Source: Hymenobacter sp. GOD-10R (GTDB lineage: Bacteria > Bacteroidota > Bacteroidia > Cytophagales > Hymenobacteraceae). From it: a stretch of DNA of 64,000 nt. Location: contig NZ_CP141184.1 in NCBI RefSeq assembly GCF_035609205.1, forward strand, positions 5,277,001-5,341,000, written 5' to 3'. Positions 17,643-26,879 of this stretch are shown piece by piece. The notes under the pieces are model-generated. The model saw only the letters and a program-made list of their open reading frames with translations. It did not search any database and was not told where the DNA came from. The position numbers were made by a program, and so were the translations under genes. Every line of letters starts with the position of its first letter. The stretch's first letter is position 1.

Positions 17643-18494
17643 TTATAAACGACCCAAGCACACTTTTAGGCTGTCGCGCCAATGCGGAATGGCGATACCT
17701 AGGTTAGTCTTCGCCTTTGTCTTATCCATTACGGAAAAAGCTGGGCGCGTGGCTTTCGTGGGATATTCAGAAGTGCGAATTGGTACAGTGCGCACCACTG
17801 TGTTGCTCAGCTCAAAAATAGCCGTGGCAAAGTCGTACCACGACGTCACGCCTTCATTGCTGTAGTGATAGATGCCGTATTGCTGATTCTGGCGTTCAAT
17901 GATGCTGAGAATGCAGCCGGCTAAGTCAATGGCATAGGTGGGTGTACCAACCTGGTCCCAAATGATGCGAAGCTCCTCCCGCTCCCGGCCCAGCTTCAGC
18001 ATCGTTTTCACGAAGTTGTTGGCGTATTCAGAGTAGAGCCAGCTAGTACGCAAGATGAAATACCGCTCTGCATGCGCCGGAATGACCTGCTCACCTTCCA
18101 GCTTCGTGAGGCCATATACGCTAATAGGTTCGGCCGCATCCGTTTCCACGAGAGGCTGATTACCGGTGCCGGCAAACACAAAATCGGTGGAAATATGGAT
18201 GAGCGTAGTACCAAATTCACCGCACAGTCGGGCTAGGTTCTCGGCACCGTCCTTGTTGATTTTTCGAGCTAGTTCTACCTCGTCCTCAGCCTTGTCAACG
18301 GCGGTATAAGCTGCGCAGTTGATACAATAAGCTGGCTTATGCTGCTCAAATACCGTCCGCAGCTTATCTGTATCTAAGATGTTGGCTTGGTCTTCTGCTG
18401 GGAAAATAATGCCATCCATGTTTCGCTCTTGTGAAACATGGCGAAGGCACTGACCTAGCTGGCCGGAGGCCCCAAAAACCACTGTTGAACTCAT
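17643..18494 (-). CDS. rfbD: dTDP-4-dehydrorhamnose reductase family protein (RmlD/RfbD)
   Basis: A 283-residue extended short-chain dehydrogenase. It has the NAD(P)-binding FGASGQLGQ at the N-terminus, CINCAAYTAVDKAE, STDFVFAG, and the catalytic YGLTK (Tyr-x3-Lys). RmlD reduces dTDP-4-dehydro-L-rhamnose to dTDP-L-rhamnose in the cytosol for surface polysaccharides. The other rml genes are not in the window, so the pathway role is inferred from family. It is the last gene of a same-strand run with the DUF4130 gene, 86 bases downstream of it. Confidence 0.9.
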   Translation of the reverse strand: MSSTVVFGASGQLGQCLRHVSQERNMDGIIFPAEDQANILDTDKLRTVFEQHKPAYCINCAAYTAVDKAEDEVELARKINKDGAENLARLCGEFGTTLIHISTDFVFAGTGNQPLVETDAAEPISVYGLTKLEGEQVIPAHAERYFILRTSWLYSEYANNFVKTMLKLGREREELRIIWDQVGTPTYAIDLAGCILSIIERQNQQYGIYHYSNEGVTSWYDFATAIFELSNTVVRTVPIRTSEYPTKATRPAFSVMDKTKAKTNLGIAIPHWRDSLKVCLGRL

Positions 18495-18580
18495 ATGCTA
18501 TGTTGGGTTAATAACGCAAGTTGGTATTGAGCCCGAAAGTAGTTCTTTTGCGGGAACGCACTGTGGTGCCTTCTCACTCC

Positions 18581-19399
18581 TTACAAAGACGAGCGCTTAT
18601 TTTTGATCGGCTCGAAGCGCTGCTCACGCGGTTGCTTTTCACTCAGATACTTCCAATACCGCAGCGGAATATGACGTCGGTGCAGCTTCAGGTTTTTACG
18701 CTCCGGGATATTAGCGTGGTCGAAATACGTTTGCCAGAGCAGCTTGAACAAGGGCTCCCGCTCATCCAGCACCGTCGCCGACACATCGGAGCGGCGCTGG
18801 GGCGCTTCTGTTTCAAACTCGACAATGTCGGTGCGAGCTAGGTCGTAGTAAAGGCCGTAGCGGCGGCGCTGGTCAAAAATAAGCCAGCGCTGGTCAGCGT
18901 AGCGCTTGGTGAAATGCGGCGCAATGAGCGGCAGCACGTCGAAATCGGGCTCAATGGTAGCGTGGAATAACTCTTCGGAAGTTTTCTCAAAGCGCACGAA
19001 GGCTTCCATCCGGTGCTTCTCACGCCCTAGCTGCTGACTAATGTGGTGCACGAGCCGCACCGTATCGTCGGCATAATTCTCTGAAACATCTACCCGTCCG
19101 CGTGCCGTTACGGCTTGCTGCACAAAGCGGCAGATAAGCATTTCGCGGTCGGGGCGCTCAGAAAGGAAGACATGATACAGCTTCGTGCGCGTGTCGTTAT
19201 CCATGTACTTTAGCATGCCCTTCCAGACCCGTTCCGCCTTTTCCTCGTTCGTTTGAATGGGTACTGTAGCGGTGAACAGTCCGCCCTGCACGGCGTCGGC
19301 TGGCTGGATGCTGTTTGGCTGCACTTTGCGCTCGTACATCTCCAGCAGCACCGTTAATAAGCCATCAAAAGAGCCGTCGTACGTATAGTCGTGGGTCAT
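18581..19399 (-). CDS. TIGR03915/DUF4130 family DNA metabolism protein
   Basis: A 272-residue protein matching the TIGR03915 pattern: YDGSFDGLLTVLLEMYERK at the N-terminus, then FVRFEKTSEELFHATIEPD, DVLPLIAPHFTKRYADQRW, and IFDQRRRYGLYYD. The family is described as a probable DNA metabolism protein that co-occurs with the radical SAM family TIGR03916; related domains are fused to uracil-DNA glycosylase-like UdgX proteins. No catalytic activity is established. The TIGR03916 partner is encoded upstream on the same strand, but an alpha/beta hydrolase gene lies between them. The two probably act together on damaged or modified DNA bases (inference). Confidence 0.85.
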   Translation of the reverse strand: MTHDYTYDGSFDGLLTVLLEMYERKVQPNSIQPADAVQGGLFTATVPIQTNEEKAERVWKGMLKYMDNDTRTKLYHVFLSERPDREMLICRFVQQAVTARGRVDVSENYADDTVRLVHHISQQLGREKHRMEAFVRFEKTSEELFHATIEPDFDVLPLIAPHFTKRYADQRWLIFDQRRRYGLYYDLARTDIVEFETEAPQRRSDVSATVLDEREPLFKLLWQTYFDHANIPERKNLKLHRRHIPLRYWKYLSEKQPREQRFEPIKNKRSSL

Positions 19400-19493
19400 G
19401 GGCAGGGAGTGTCACAGCTCATTTGGCGTTGAATGAGGCCGTGCAGGCTACTACTTTCAGGTGATACGGAGTATTTCTAAGTTACGCGGCCAC

Positions 19494-20363
19494 TTAATAC
19501 GCCTTTGCGCGTTCCTTGGCCTGCAAAAACTTGATAAGCAACTCATTCACTTCAGTGGGTTTTTCTAATTGCACCCAGTGCGTAGCGTCGGGGAAGTAGT
19601 GCAACTCTCCGTTTTCGCATAGCTTGAAGCTCAGTTCCGCTAGCTTGGCATTCAGCGTCACATCTTGCTTGCCCCAAATAAGTTGAACAGGCGTTGTGAC
19701 CCGTGGCTCTTTGTCTTTGTTGCCTAATGTATAGCGGAAGGCGCGATACCAATTGATCATGCCCCGCATTGCATTAGGGCGCATCCAAGCCGCTCGGTAG
19801 CGCTGCAAATCGGCTTGGCGGAAGGCGCCCCGGTGGCTAGTGCTGGTCAGCAGACCTAGGTTGTTGAGCATAAATTGCTCAGGTAGCCAGGGCAGTTGAA
19901 AGAAGAACATGTACCAACTTCGCACCACCTGATCGGGGATGCGAAGAAATGCGCTTGGCAGCACCGCTGGATGCGGTACATTCAGAACAGAAGCATTAAG
20001 AATGCGGGTTTCGTGATACGTAGCCAGGTACCATGTCACGATACCGCCCCAGTCGTGGCCGATGAGGCTAGCTTGCTCACGGCCCGCTGCATCAATTAAC
20101 CCCACAATGTCGTGAGCAAGCGTCGGCAAGGTGTACTCACGGATGCGCGACGGTTTGTCGCTCAGGTTATACCCCCGCTGATCGGGTACCCACACGCGGT
20201 AGCCAGCCGCGGCCAATGGCTCAATCTGATGCCGCCACCCATACCAAAAATCTGGGAAGCCGTGCAGCAGAATCACGAGTGGGCCCTCCTTGGGCCCACA
20301 CTGCACCACATGCAGCGTGACGCCGTTGGTCCAGATGTAATGATGTTCGAGTTCATAGCGCAT
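19494..20363 (-). CDS. alpha/beta hydrolase, epoxide hydrolase-like
   Basis: A 289-residue hydrolase. The oxyanion motif HGFPDFWYGW, the nucleophile elbow GHDWGG with Asp rather than Ser, GKQDVTLN and the catalytic His in DATHWVQLEKP all fit soluble epoxide hydrolases and haloalkane dehalogenases. A Tyr in the cap (YRAFRYTLG) favours epoxide hydrolase. There is no signal peptide. It sits between the TIGR03916 and TIGR03915 genes on the same strand, with 94 bases to the latter. Whether it belongs functionally with them is unknown. Confidence 0.88.
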   Translation of the reverse strand: MRYELEHHYIWTNGVTLHVVQCGPKEGPLVILLHGFPDFWYGWRHQIEPLAAAGYRVWVPDQRGYNLSDKPSRIREYTLPTLAHDIVGLIDAAGREQASLIGHDWGGIVTWYLATYHETRILNASVLNVPHPAVLPSAFLRIPDQVVRSWYMFFFQLPWLPEQFMLNNLGLLTSTSHRGAFRQADLQRYRAAWMRPNAMRGMINWYRAFRYTLGNKDKEPRVTTPVQLIWGKQDVTLNAKLAELSFKLCENGELHYFPDATHWVQLEKPTEVNELLIKFLQAKERAKAY

Positions 20364-20411
20364 ACCTGCTATACCGAGGCCTACGCTAACGAGTTGCGGC
20401 TGAGTTGTACC

Positions 20412-20576
20412 TTAAGCCGCCTTGGCAGGATTGGTAGGCGGTGTCGGCGACGACTGCGTGAGCTGCTTCACATGCGGAATCAAGTCATCAAGCTTACAAT
20501 AGCATGACAGCGGCGCAAGTTTCACGGGCTTGGCAGCAGTTGGCATTTCGGCGGGAGAGCGATGCGAGATGTTCAT
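20412..20576 (-). CDS. possible small protein, 54 residues
   Basis: A short frame reading from MNISHRSPAEM to PTPPTNPAKAA, with one clearly protein-like stretch, CYCKLDDLIPHVKQL. No family is recognised. It lies 49 bases upstream of the hydrolase gene in the 382-base gap after the radical SAM gene, on the same strand. Codon use is compatible with coding, but the frame is short and a chance ORF is possible. An upstream in-frame ATG would add 33 residues from an A/T-rich stretch that looks noncoding. Confidence 0.35.
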   Translation of the reverse strand: MNISHRSPAEMPTAAKPVKLAPLSCYCKLDDLIPHVKQLTQSSPTPPTNPAKAA

Positions 20577-20745
20577 GGGTAGAAGTGCTACTGTAATCAA
20601 TGCGTTAAAAAGTTGATTTACTGAGGAGTTAACCAACCTATGTACAAACACTATATTTTGTGCGCTGAATATCAATAAGCTAGCCAGAATGCTTCTTGGC
20701 CAAAAACTTGTTCATTCACCTAGCTCCTTACAGCAGGTCAGCACG
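20577..20745. other. A/T-rich intergenic stretch
   Basis: Apart from the small ORF at 20412-20576, the 382 bases between the hydrolase and radical SAM genes hold nothing I can name. This part is noticeably A/T-rich (for example ACTATATTTTGTGC near 20650), which suits a promoter for the downstream minus-strand genes, but I see no clear consensus. Confidence 0.4.
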
Positions 20746-22011
20746 TTAGCCGGCCTGCGCAAAGAGGTCGAGTTGCTGCGTCACCAGAGCCGAGCGGACC
20801 GAACCAGCCCCAAACAGGATTTGGCGGCGGATGCTTTGCTCATCGAAGTCGCGGCGTTCGAGGGCTTGACCACGGCAGGTAATGAAGAACTTAGCCCGCT
20901 TCATCACCACCCCAAACTTCTGCAAATGATCGAGCGCAAGGCTGGTGAAGCGGCGAGCTGCCACAATCCGTTTCGCTGACTTTGCTCCGATACCTGGCAC
21001 GCGCAGAATCATCTCGTAGTCAGCCGTATTCACATCAATTGGAAACACGTGGCGGTTGCGTAGGGCCCAAGCTAGCTTTGGGTCAATTTCCAGATCCAAG
21101 TGCGGATGTTGCGGGTCCAGAATTTCGTCGGCTTGGAAACCATAGAAGCGCATCAACCAGTCAGACTGATACAAGCGGTGCTCCCGGATAACTGGCGGCT
21201 GGGTAAGCTGCGGCAAACGGGCGTCGTCGGTAATAGGCACGTACCCAGAGTAGTACACGCGCTTCAAACCGTAACCTTTATAGAGGGAGTCGGAAAGCTG
21301 CAAGATCTGATGGTCGGTTTCGGGCGAGGCACCTACGATCAACTGCGTGCTCTGACCAGCGGCAGCAAACTGCGGCACCTTCTTGAACAACGCCTTTTCT
21401 TCCTTATTCTGCACGATGTTGTCGCGGATCTGCTCCATCGGCGTCAGAATCTCCTCGTAGTTTTTCTCGGGAGCTAGGTTGGTCAGGCTCATCTCCGAGG
21501 GCAACTCGATATTCACACTGAGGCGGTCGGCGTAGAGGCCCGCCTCCTGGATGAGTTCGGGCGAAGCACCCGGAATCGTCTTGACGTGGATATAGCCGTT
21601 GAATTTGTGCTCGGTGCGCAACTTCTTAATGATGCGGACGAGGCGCTCCATGGTGTAGTCAGGCGAGGAGAAGATGCCCGAACTTAAGAACAAGCCCTCG
21701 ATGTAGTTGCGACGGTAGAAGTTCATGGTAAGGTCCACAACTTCATCCACCGTGAAGGCAGCCCGCTTCACATCGTTGCTCTTGCGCGACACGCAGTAAG
21801 CACAATCGAAGATGCAATGGTTGGTGAGCAGAATCTTGAGCAGCGACACGCACCGCCCGTCCTCTGTGAAGCTGTGGCAAATGCCCATGCCCTCCGCATT
21901 ACCGAGGCCACGGTTCTCGTTTTTACGCTTGCCACCGCTGCTAGAGCACGATACATCGTACTTCGCTGCGTCTGCCAAAATACTTAGCTTTTCCTGAATC
22001 CGCTCGTTCAT
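20746..22011 (-). CDS. radical SAM protein, TIGR03916 (putative DNA modification/repair)
   Basis: A 421-residue radical SAM enzyme. The 4Fe-4S cluster cysteines are in HCIFDCAYC (Cys-x3-Cys-x2-Cys, about residues 66-74), preceded by the family motif GICHSF with CVSLLKILLTN. The C-terminal part holds a helix-hairpin-helix, LRVPGIGAKSAKRIVAARR, which usually contacts DNA. The N-terminal SCSSSGG block is also family-typical. TIGR03916 proteins occur together with TIGR03915 proteins, and that partner is encoded 1.3 kb downstream on the same strand. The reaction is not known; repair or modification of DNA is inferred from the HhH domain and the partner. Confidence 0.92.
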   Translation of the reverse strand: MNERIQEKLSILADAAKYDVSCSSSGGKRKNENRGLGNAEGMGICHSFTEDGRCVSLLKILLTNHCIFDCAYCVSRKSNDVKRAAFTVDEVVDLTMNFYRRNYIEGLFLSSGIFSSPDYTMERLVRIIKKLRTEHKFNGYIHVKTIPGASPELIQEAGLYADRLSVNIELPSEMSLTNLAPEKNYEEILTPMEQIRDNIVQNKEEKALFKKVPQFAAAGQSTQLIVGASPETDHQILQLSDSLYKGYGLKRVYYSGYVPITDDARLPQLTQPPVIREHRLYQSDWLMRFYGFQADEILDPQHPHLDLEIDPKLAWALRNRHVFPIDVNTADYEMILRVPGIGAKSAKRIVAARRFTSLALDHLQKFGVVMKRAKFFITCRGQALERRDFDEQSIRRQILFGAGSVRSALVTQQLDLFAQAG

Positions 22012-22311
22012 TTTGAACTAATTTTGCCTTAAAAATAGAAGCTTGTTCTCAAATAAGCACCATATTACTAAGCTAATTTTTTTAGGAAAAGTTTCTTCTC
22101 TCCAGCTTCTTTTCTACCGTAAAAGCCTTACTTCCGCTCACACGAAATATGTCCTCCTAACGTTAAATCTAGGAGTAAGCTAGCCGGCCTACGCTAGGAT
22201 GCACGCAGCAAGGCTGTGGCTTTCCACTCCCCCGATCAATTCGTACCTTGCTTGTTGTCTAGCGGCCGCTATTACTTGTTAGCAGAATGCTTTGGTTTGT
22301 CCTTCTCGATA
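22012..22311. promoter_or_regulatory. divergent intergenic region
   Basis: About 300 bases between the minus-strand radical SAM gene and the plus-strand Omp85-like gene. The part next to the radical SAM gene (22012-22160) is A/T-rich with several A and T runs, consistent with promoters in both directions. No clear TTTG/TAnnTTTG pair, hairpin or repeat could be assigned. Confidence 0.4.
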
Positions 22312-24258
22312 ATGTCTTGCTTTGTGTCTGCTCCTCGCCTGCTTGGCCAATTCCTGTTAGGGTTGGGTTTGCTGCTGTTGCTAGTCACAAGCAACCCGCT
22401 GCACGCGCAGCAAACCACAAAGCCCGTCATCACCGATTCTGTACGGACGCAGCCCGAGACACGCCCCGACTCCCTGCGCCGACGCTTTGACCAAGAGCGT
22501 GTGCTAAACGGCTTGAAGGCATACACGAAGCGCAAAACAATAGCTGGGAAGGCAGCAGCGGCGCTGCTAAACTTTCGTACGCGCCAAGAAGACCGGGCGG
22601 GACTCGATGTGGCGCTACTCGACCGGCAATTCGATCAGCACAACTACAAGATTGTGCGCAGCATCAACATCACCACGCTCGATGCGTTTGGCTTCAGCAT
22701 TGCCGACCCGAATCGGGAGCCGCGCAACATCCTGGAGAAAAGTGGCAATATGCTGCACATCAAAACCTCACGGGCCCGCGTGCGCCAGGTGCTGCTCTTT
22801 CGGGTTGGCGACGAGCTAGAGCCGCAAGACCTATCTGAGTCAGAACGCTTGTTACGGCAGACCTCCGAAATTTTGGATGCGCGTGTGTTCGTGAACGAAG
22901 CCACCACCACCGCCGATAGTGTCGACGTGCAGGTTATCACGAAAGACGTATTCAGCATTAGCGGTACGCTGCAAGTACGCGACGTAGCGGCAGGCGTCAT
23001 TGGGCTGCGCGACAACAACTTCTTAGGGCAGGGTCACCAGTTTCGCAACCGCTACGAGTATGGTCGGGGCAAAACGCAAAGCTGGAGCTACCGAGGCAGC
23101 TATCAGGTGCCGTTTCGCAATTTTATCTACGCTCAAGCGCGCTACCGCAACGAAGACCAGTACCGGCAGGGTGGCTTTTCGGTGTTCCGCGACTTTGCTT
23201 CTGTTAATACCAAATATGCGGGAGCTTTCTCCATGGAGTCGTATTATCAGGGTGTCGCCTTCATTCCCGCGCCCGGTACTTCAGACCAGGAATACGTGTT
23301 TTACCCGCTCCGCTACAACACGCAAGACTTGTGGCTTGGCCGAGCGTTCCACTTGCGTAGCTACGACTTAGGTTATGAAAATCCTGGCCGCATGATTGTA
23401 TCCGGGCGCTTGCTGCGTACACGCTACACCGAAGTTGCCGATTCGATTAAGGCTAATCCGGATTATCAATACGACAATGCCTTATTGGGTATAGCTACTA
23501 TCGGCTATAGTGTGCGTCGCTATTACAAAGACAGATATCTTTTTGGCTTTGGTCGCACCGAAGATATCCCAACTGGCTCCCTTGTGAGCCTTACCACGGG
23601 GTATGAGCTAAATGCGCGGCAGAACCGCCGCTACGTGGGCCTACGCACGGCGTATGCCGGCTACAGCTTACGCCATGGCTATCTGTATATAAGCGGCGAG
23701 TTTGGTAGCTACGTGCGCACCGGAGATAATGATTGGCAGCAAGGCTCGCTCAATAACGAGCTACTATGCTTCACCCGGCTTTATCACGCAGGTAACTATC
23801 AATGGCGCAGCTTCTTGTGGGTGCGCTCGCTCATAGGTTTGCACCGGCGCCCAACTGACTACTTAATCTTAGACACGCGGCGCGGCGTCCGCGGGTTTTC
23901 AATTGATGGGCAGTTGCAAGGGCAAAGCCGTTTTTTGCTCAACTACGAAGCTACCGTCTTCACTCCTGTTTCTGTTTTAGGTTTTCGGTTAGCCGGAGTA
24001 GCCTTTATCGATGCGGCTTGGCTAGCCACCAAGCCTGGGCGTTCCAACCCTTTTTACGACAAGCCATATACTGGTTTTGGTATTGGCTTTCGCTTCCGCA
24101 ATGAGTACACAGCCATCCGAACTATTCAGATTTCGCTTGGCTTCTACCCGCGCGGTCAAGTCAGCGGCAGCGGTTTTCGGCTGTTTGAAAACACCTCCAA
24201 CTACTACAACTTCAGCGACTTTAGCTTCGCGCAGCCTGGCGTAGTGCGCTACGAATAA
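22312..24258 (+). CDS. BamA/TamA (Omp85)-like outer membrane protein
   Basis: A 648-residue outer membrane protein. A signal peptide (about 33 residues, ending NPLHAQQ) is followed by a Lys/Arg-rich linker, one POTRA-like unit (YKIVRSINITTLDAFGFS, then LLFRVGDELEPQDLSESERLLR), and a long beta-barrel with alternating aromatic and polar residues to the C-terminus. ATG 22312 is chosen because the signal peptide starts there; an upstream in-frame start at 22216 adds 32 residues unlike an export signal. The length is shorter than BamA and the protein has few POTRA units, so it is not the essential BamA but one of the D15-type paralogues common in Bacteroidota. Its cargo is unknown. Confidence 0.8.
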   Translation: MSCFVSAPRLLGQFLLGLGLLLLLVTSNPLHAQQTTKPVITDSVRTQPETRPDSLRRRFDQERVLNGLKAYTKRKTIAGKAAAALLNFRTRQEDRAGLDVALLDRQFDQHNYKIVRSINITTLDAFGFSIADPNREPRNILEKSGNMLHIKTSRARVRQVLLFRVGDELEPQDLSESERLLRQTSEILDARVFVNEATTTADSVDVQVITKDVFSISGTLQVRDVAAGVIGLRDNNFLGQGHQFRNRYEYGRGKTQSWSYRGSYQVPFRNFIYAQARYRNEDQYRQGGFSVFRDFASVNTKYAGAFSMESYYQGVAFIPAPGTSDQEYVFYPLRYNTQDLWLGRAFHLRSYDLGYENPGRMIVSGRLLRTRYTEVADSIKANPDYQYDNALLGIATIGYSVRRYYKDRYLFGFGRTEDIPTGSLVSLTTGYELNARQNRRYVGLRTAYAGYSLRHGYLYISGEFGSYVRTGDNDWQQGSLNNELLCFTRLYHAGNYQWRSFLWVRSLIGLHRRPTDYLILDTRRGVRGFSIDGQLQGQSRFLLNYEATVFTPVSVLGFRLAGVAFIDAAWLATKPGRSNPFYDKPYTGFGIGFRFRNEYTAIRTIQISLGFYPRGQVSGSGFRLFENTSNYYNFSDFSFAQPGVVRYE

Positions 24259-24457
24259 CCTTTATTAGCGACCAGTTGGTAGTTGCCAGCTAATAGAGGC
24301 TCGACGGCAGAATAGCCTTTGCACATAACCTTATCTTCTTTCTGACGCGTTGCCGTATATACGATATGCGCTTGTTTAGAACGTGTTACTTGTGGTATGC
24401 ACATGTGTTTATCGGCGTACCTTGCTGCCCCAAACCTGATAACTGGCAACTGAATAG

Positions 24458-25297
24458 ATGAACCTAGGTGATTATAATGATTTGGAAGTAGCACGCTTCG
24501 TTGATTTCGGACTGTACTTAAGCTCCGACGATGGCGACTTGCTGCTGCCGAACAAGTACGTTCCCGAGGGCACCGAGATTGGCGATGTGCTGCGCGTATT
24601 TGTGTACCGTGACTCGGAAGACCGCCTGATTGCCACCACCTTGAAGCCGCTGGCGCGGGTAAACGAACTGGCTGCGCTAACCGTACGCGACGTATCCGAC
24701 CACGGCGCTTTCCTGGACTGGGGCTTGGAGAAGGATCTGTTTCTGCCTTACCGCAACCAGCGCAACAACGTGCGCCCCGGCCAGCGCCTGACGGTGTACG
24801 TGTACCTCGACGAAACGTCCGACCGCATTGTGGCCTCGGCGCGTTGGGAGAATTTTCTGAAGCCCGACAAGCCCTTCGAAGGTAAGCCGGGGGAAGCAGT
24901 GCAGCTGTTCGTAGCTCAGGAAACCGACCTAGGGTATACCGCCGTGGTGAACGGTCAGTACCTAGGTTTGCTGTATTACAACGAAGTATTTCGCCCGCTT
25001 CGTCTCGGCGATACGCCCACTGGCTACGTACGCCAAGTGCGCCCCGATGGCAAGATTGACCTACGCCTCCAAAAGCCCGGCTACGAGGAAGCTGTGGATG
25101 CCGCCGACACCTTACTGAACGCCCTGCGCGCGGCCCCGAACCAGCGGATACCGCTTTCTGACAAGAGCGAACCCGACGACATTTACCGGCGCCTAGGCAT
25201 GAGCAAGAAAGTCTTCAAGAAGGCGCTCGGCAGCTTATACAAGCAAGGTTTGGTAGAGTTGGCACCCGAACATACGCAGCTAGTGAATAAGGCATAG
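24458..25297 (+). CDS. cvfB: CvfB family S1 RNA-binding protein
   Basis: A 279-residue cytosolic protein with tandem S1-type OB domains and a C-terminal winged helix, the CvfB/YitL architecture. Visible are FVDFGLYL, VSDHGAFLDWGLEKDLFLP, VRQVRPDGKIDLRLQ, and the wHTH stretch DDIYRRLGMSKKVFKKALGSLYKQGLVEL. CvfB proteins bind RNA; in staphylococci CvfB affects virulence gene expression. The ACCTAGGT palindrome covers codons 2-4 of this gene (24462-24469). The gene stands alone, preceded by about 200 bases that contain only degenerate copies of the word AACTGGCAACTG. Confidence 0.9.
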   Translation: MNLGDYNDLEVARFVDFGLYLSSDDGDLLLPNKYVPEGTEIGDVLRVFVYRDSEDRLIATTLKPLARVNELAALTVRDVSDHGAFLDWGLEKDLFLPYRNQRNNVRPGQRLTVYVYLDETSDRIVASARWENFLKPDKPFEGKPGEAVQLFVAQETDLGYTAVVNGQYLGLLYYNEVFRPLRLGDTPTGYVRQVRPDGKIDLRLQKPGYEEAVDAADTLLNALRAAPNQRIPLSDKSEPDDIYRRLGMSKKVFKKALGSLYKQGLVELAPEHTQLVNKA

Positions 25298-25441
25298 GTC
25301 ACATCACTGGATTCTGCCGCAAAGCCGTTGTAAGCAGACAACCTCTGCTTGCTTCGTATCGTCTTATGGCTCGGATACTCTCCTAGCGCCACGATTTGTA
25401 GTGGCTGCTACGGCGCAAATGCGCCTCCTACTCCGACTGCT

Positions 25442-26110
25442 ATGAAACCGAATAAGACTGCGCTCATTGCTGGCGCTACCGGCCTAGTGGGCAGCCAAGT
25501 GCTGCCCCTTTTGCTCGCCTCCGACCGCTACGCCAAAGTCATTGCCGTGGGGCGCCGGCCGCTGCCGCAAGTGCATCCCAAGCTTGAGCAGCGCGTGCTC
25601 GATATGGACCACCTAGAAGAAGCCCGACTCTCGCTCATTGCCGATGATGTGTACTGCTGCCTAGGTACCACCATGAAGCAGGCTGGCTCGAAAGAAGCCT
25701 TTTACAAAGTCGACTACTTGTACGTGGTGAAGCTGGCTGCTCTCACGGCCACCAACTTTGCTTCACAACTCTTGGTGGTGTCTGCCATGGGCGCCGACGC
25801 CGAGTCGCGCTTCTATTACAACCGGGTAAAAGGCGAAATGGAAGATGCCGTGCGGCAAACGCCATTTCGGGCGATTCACTTGTTTCGGCCGTCGCTGCTG
25901 CTCGGGGAGCGCGCCGACAAACGCGTGGGCGAGCAGATTGGCGCCGTTCTGATGAAGCTACTCAATCCTCTGATGCTAGGTCCATTACGCAAGTACCGGG
26001 CGGTGCCGGCGCAAGTTGTAGCCCGGGCCATGTTGCAGGCGGCAGCAGAAGAAGGTGGCGGGGTACGCGTGCACTTGTCAGACGAAATTGCGGCGGTGGG
26101 TAGCTGTTAG
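25442..26110 (+). CDS. NAD(P)-binding oxidoreductase (atypical short-chain reductase)
   Basis: A 222-residue Rossmann protein with the glycine motif IAGATGLVGSQVL at the N-terminus, VIAVGRRPL, CLGTTMKQAGS, and VSAMGADAESRFYYNRVKGEME, which has the spacing of the atypical SDR group including HTATIP2-like proteins. Then comes IHLFRPSLLLGERAD. ATG 25442 is chosen because the upstream extension reads as noncoding. Substrate is unknown; such proteins reduce small metabolites or act as NADPH sensors. It is not clearly cotranscribed with either neighbour. Confidence 0.85.
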   Translation: MKPNKTALIAGATGLVGSQVLPLLLASDRYAKVIAVGRRPLPQVHPKLEQRVLDMDHLEEARLSLIADDVYCCLGTTMKQAGSKEAFYKVDYLYVVKLAALTATNFASQLLVVSAMGADAESRFYYNRVKGEMEDAVRQTPFRAIHLFRPSLLLGERADKRVGEQIGAVLMKLLNPLMLGPLRKYRAVPAQVVARAMLQAAAEEGGGVRVHLSDEIAAVGSC

Positions 26111-26188
26111 GAGGAAACAGACCTCAACAGGTTTGGCATGTTAAGTGTTTGCTCGCGGGAAATACCTTACCTCTATTTCCCCGTTTTC

Positions 26189-26761
26189 ATGAAAACACGG
26201 TTATTCCACCTTACACTTCTGGCACTCTGCTTTTCTTCCGTAGCTAGCTTCGCCCAACGTAAGAAGAGCGCTTCGGCACCCAGCGCTGGCTATCAAACGG
26301 GTATTGGTCTGCGCGCTGGAGGCTACTCTTCGGGCCTCACGATCAAGCACTTCATGAGCGGCAAAAACAACGTAGCCGTCGAAGGCCTGGTTACGACGGA
26401 GTACGCCGCGCATGGTGCCCGCTTTACGTTGCTGTTGGAAAAGCATGTACCGGTGAAAGACCTCAAAGGCTTGCAATTTTACTATGGTGCCGGGGCACAC
26501 CTAGGAGCTTACCGCGGCCGCTACTACTTCGAAGATGTGCGGTATCGTCGAGGCAAGAAGTACGATTACTACTATGTGTACTACGTCGACGAAGACCGGG
26601 CGCGCATAGCTGGAGGCGCCGACTTGATCCTAGGCTTTGAGTACAAAATGGACGACCTTCCCTTCGTTATCGGTGTTGACTACAAGCCATTTTTCGAAGT
26701 ATTCAATGGCTACACGGGCTTCTACCAGGATGCAGCCGTAAACCTGCGATTTACATTCTAA
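26189..26761 (+). CDS. small outer membrane beta-barrel protein
   Basis: A 190-residue protein with a signal peptide ending SVASFAQ, then amphipathic beta strands rich in Tyr and Gly (YQTGIGLRAGGYSSGLTIKHF, then LHFYYGAGAHLG-like strands) and the ending AAVNLRFTF, whose terminal Phe is typical of outer membrane barrels. Probably an eight-stranded barrel. Function unknown. ATG 26189 begins the signal peptide; an upstream in-frame ATG (26138) adds 17 unlikely residues. Confidence 0.75.
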   Translation: MKTRLFHLTLLALCFSSVASFAQRKKSASAPSAGYQTGIGLRAGGYSSGLTIKHFMSGKNNVAVEGLVTTEYAAHGARFTLLLEKHVPVKDLKGLQFYYGAGAHLGAYRGRYYFEDVRYRRGKKYDYYYVYYVDEDRARIAGGADLILGFEYKMDDLPFVIGVDYKPFFEVFNGYTGFYQDAAVNLRFTF

Positions 26762-26879
26762 TTAGCGAGCAATCCTAGCTAGCTTTCCTCGCCTCTAGTA
26801 GCAGGCTGGCTTACAGCTTCTCTCCTTCCTTCTCGACCAGTCAGCAGCCAATGCGGCCGCGGCAAGGAAGCTTGAGCGC

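Noticed and set aside
24259..24457. Degenerate AACTGGCAACTG words as a regulatory element upstream of cvfB
   Set aside because: Copies are imperfect and similar words occur by chance elsewhere (for example near 54910); no consistent spacing.
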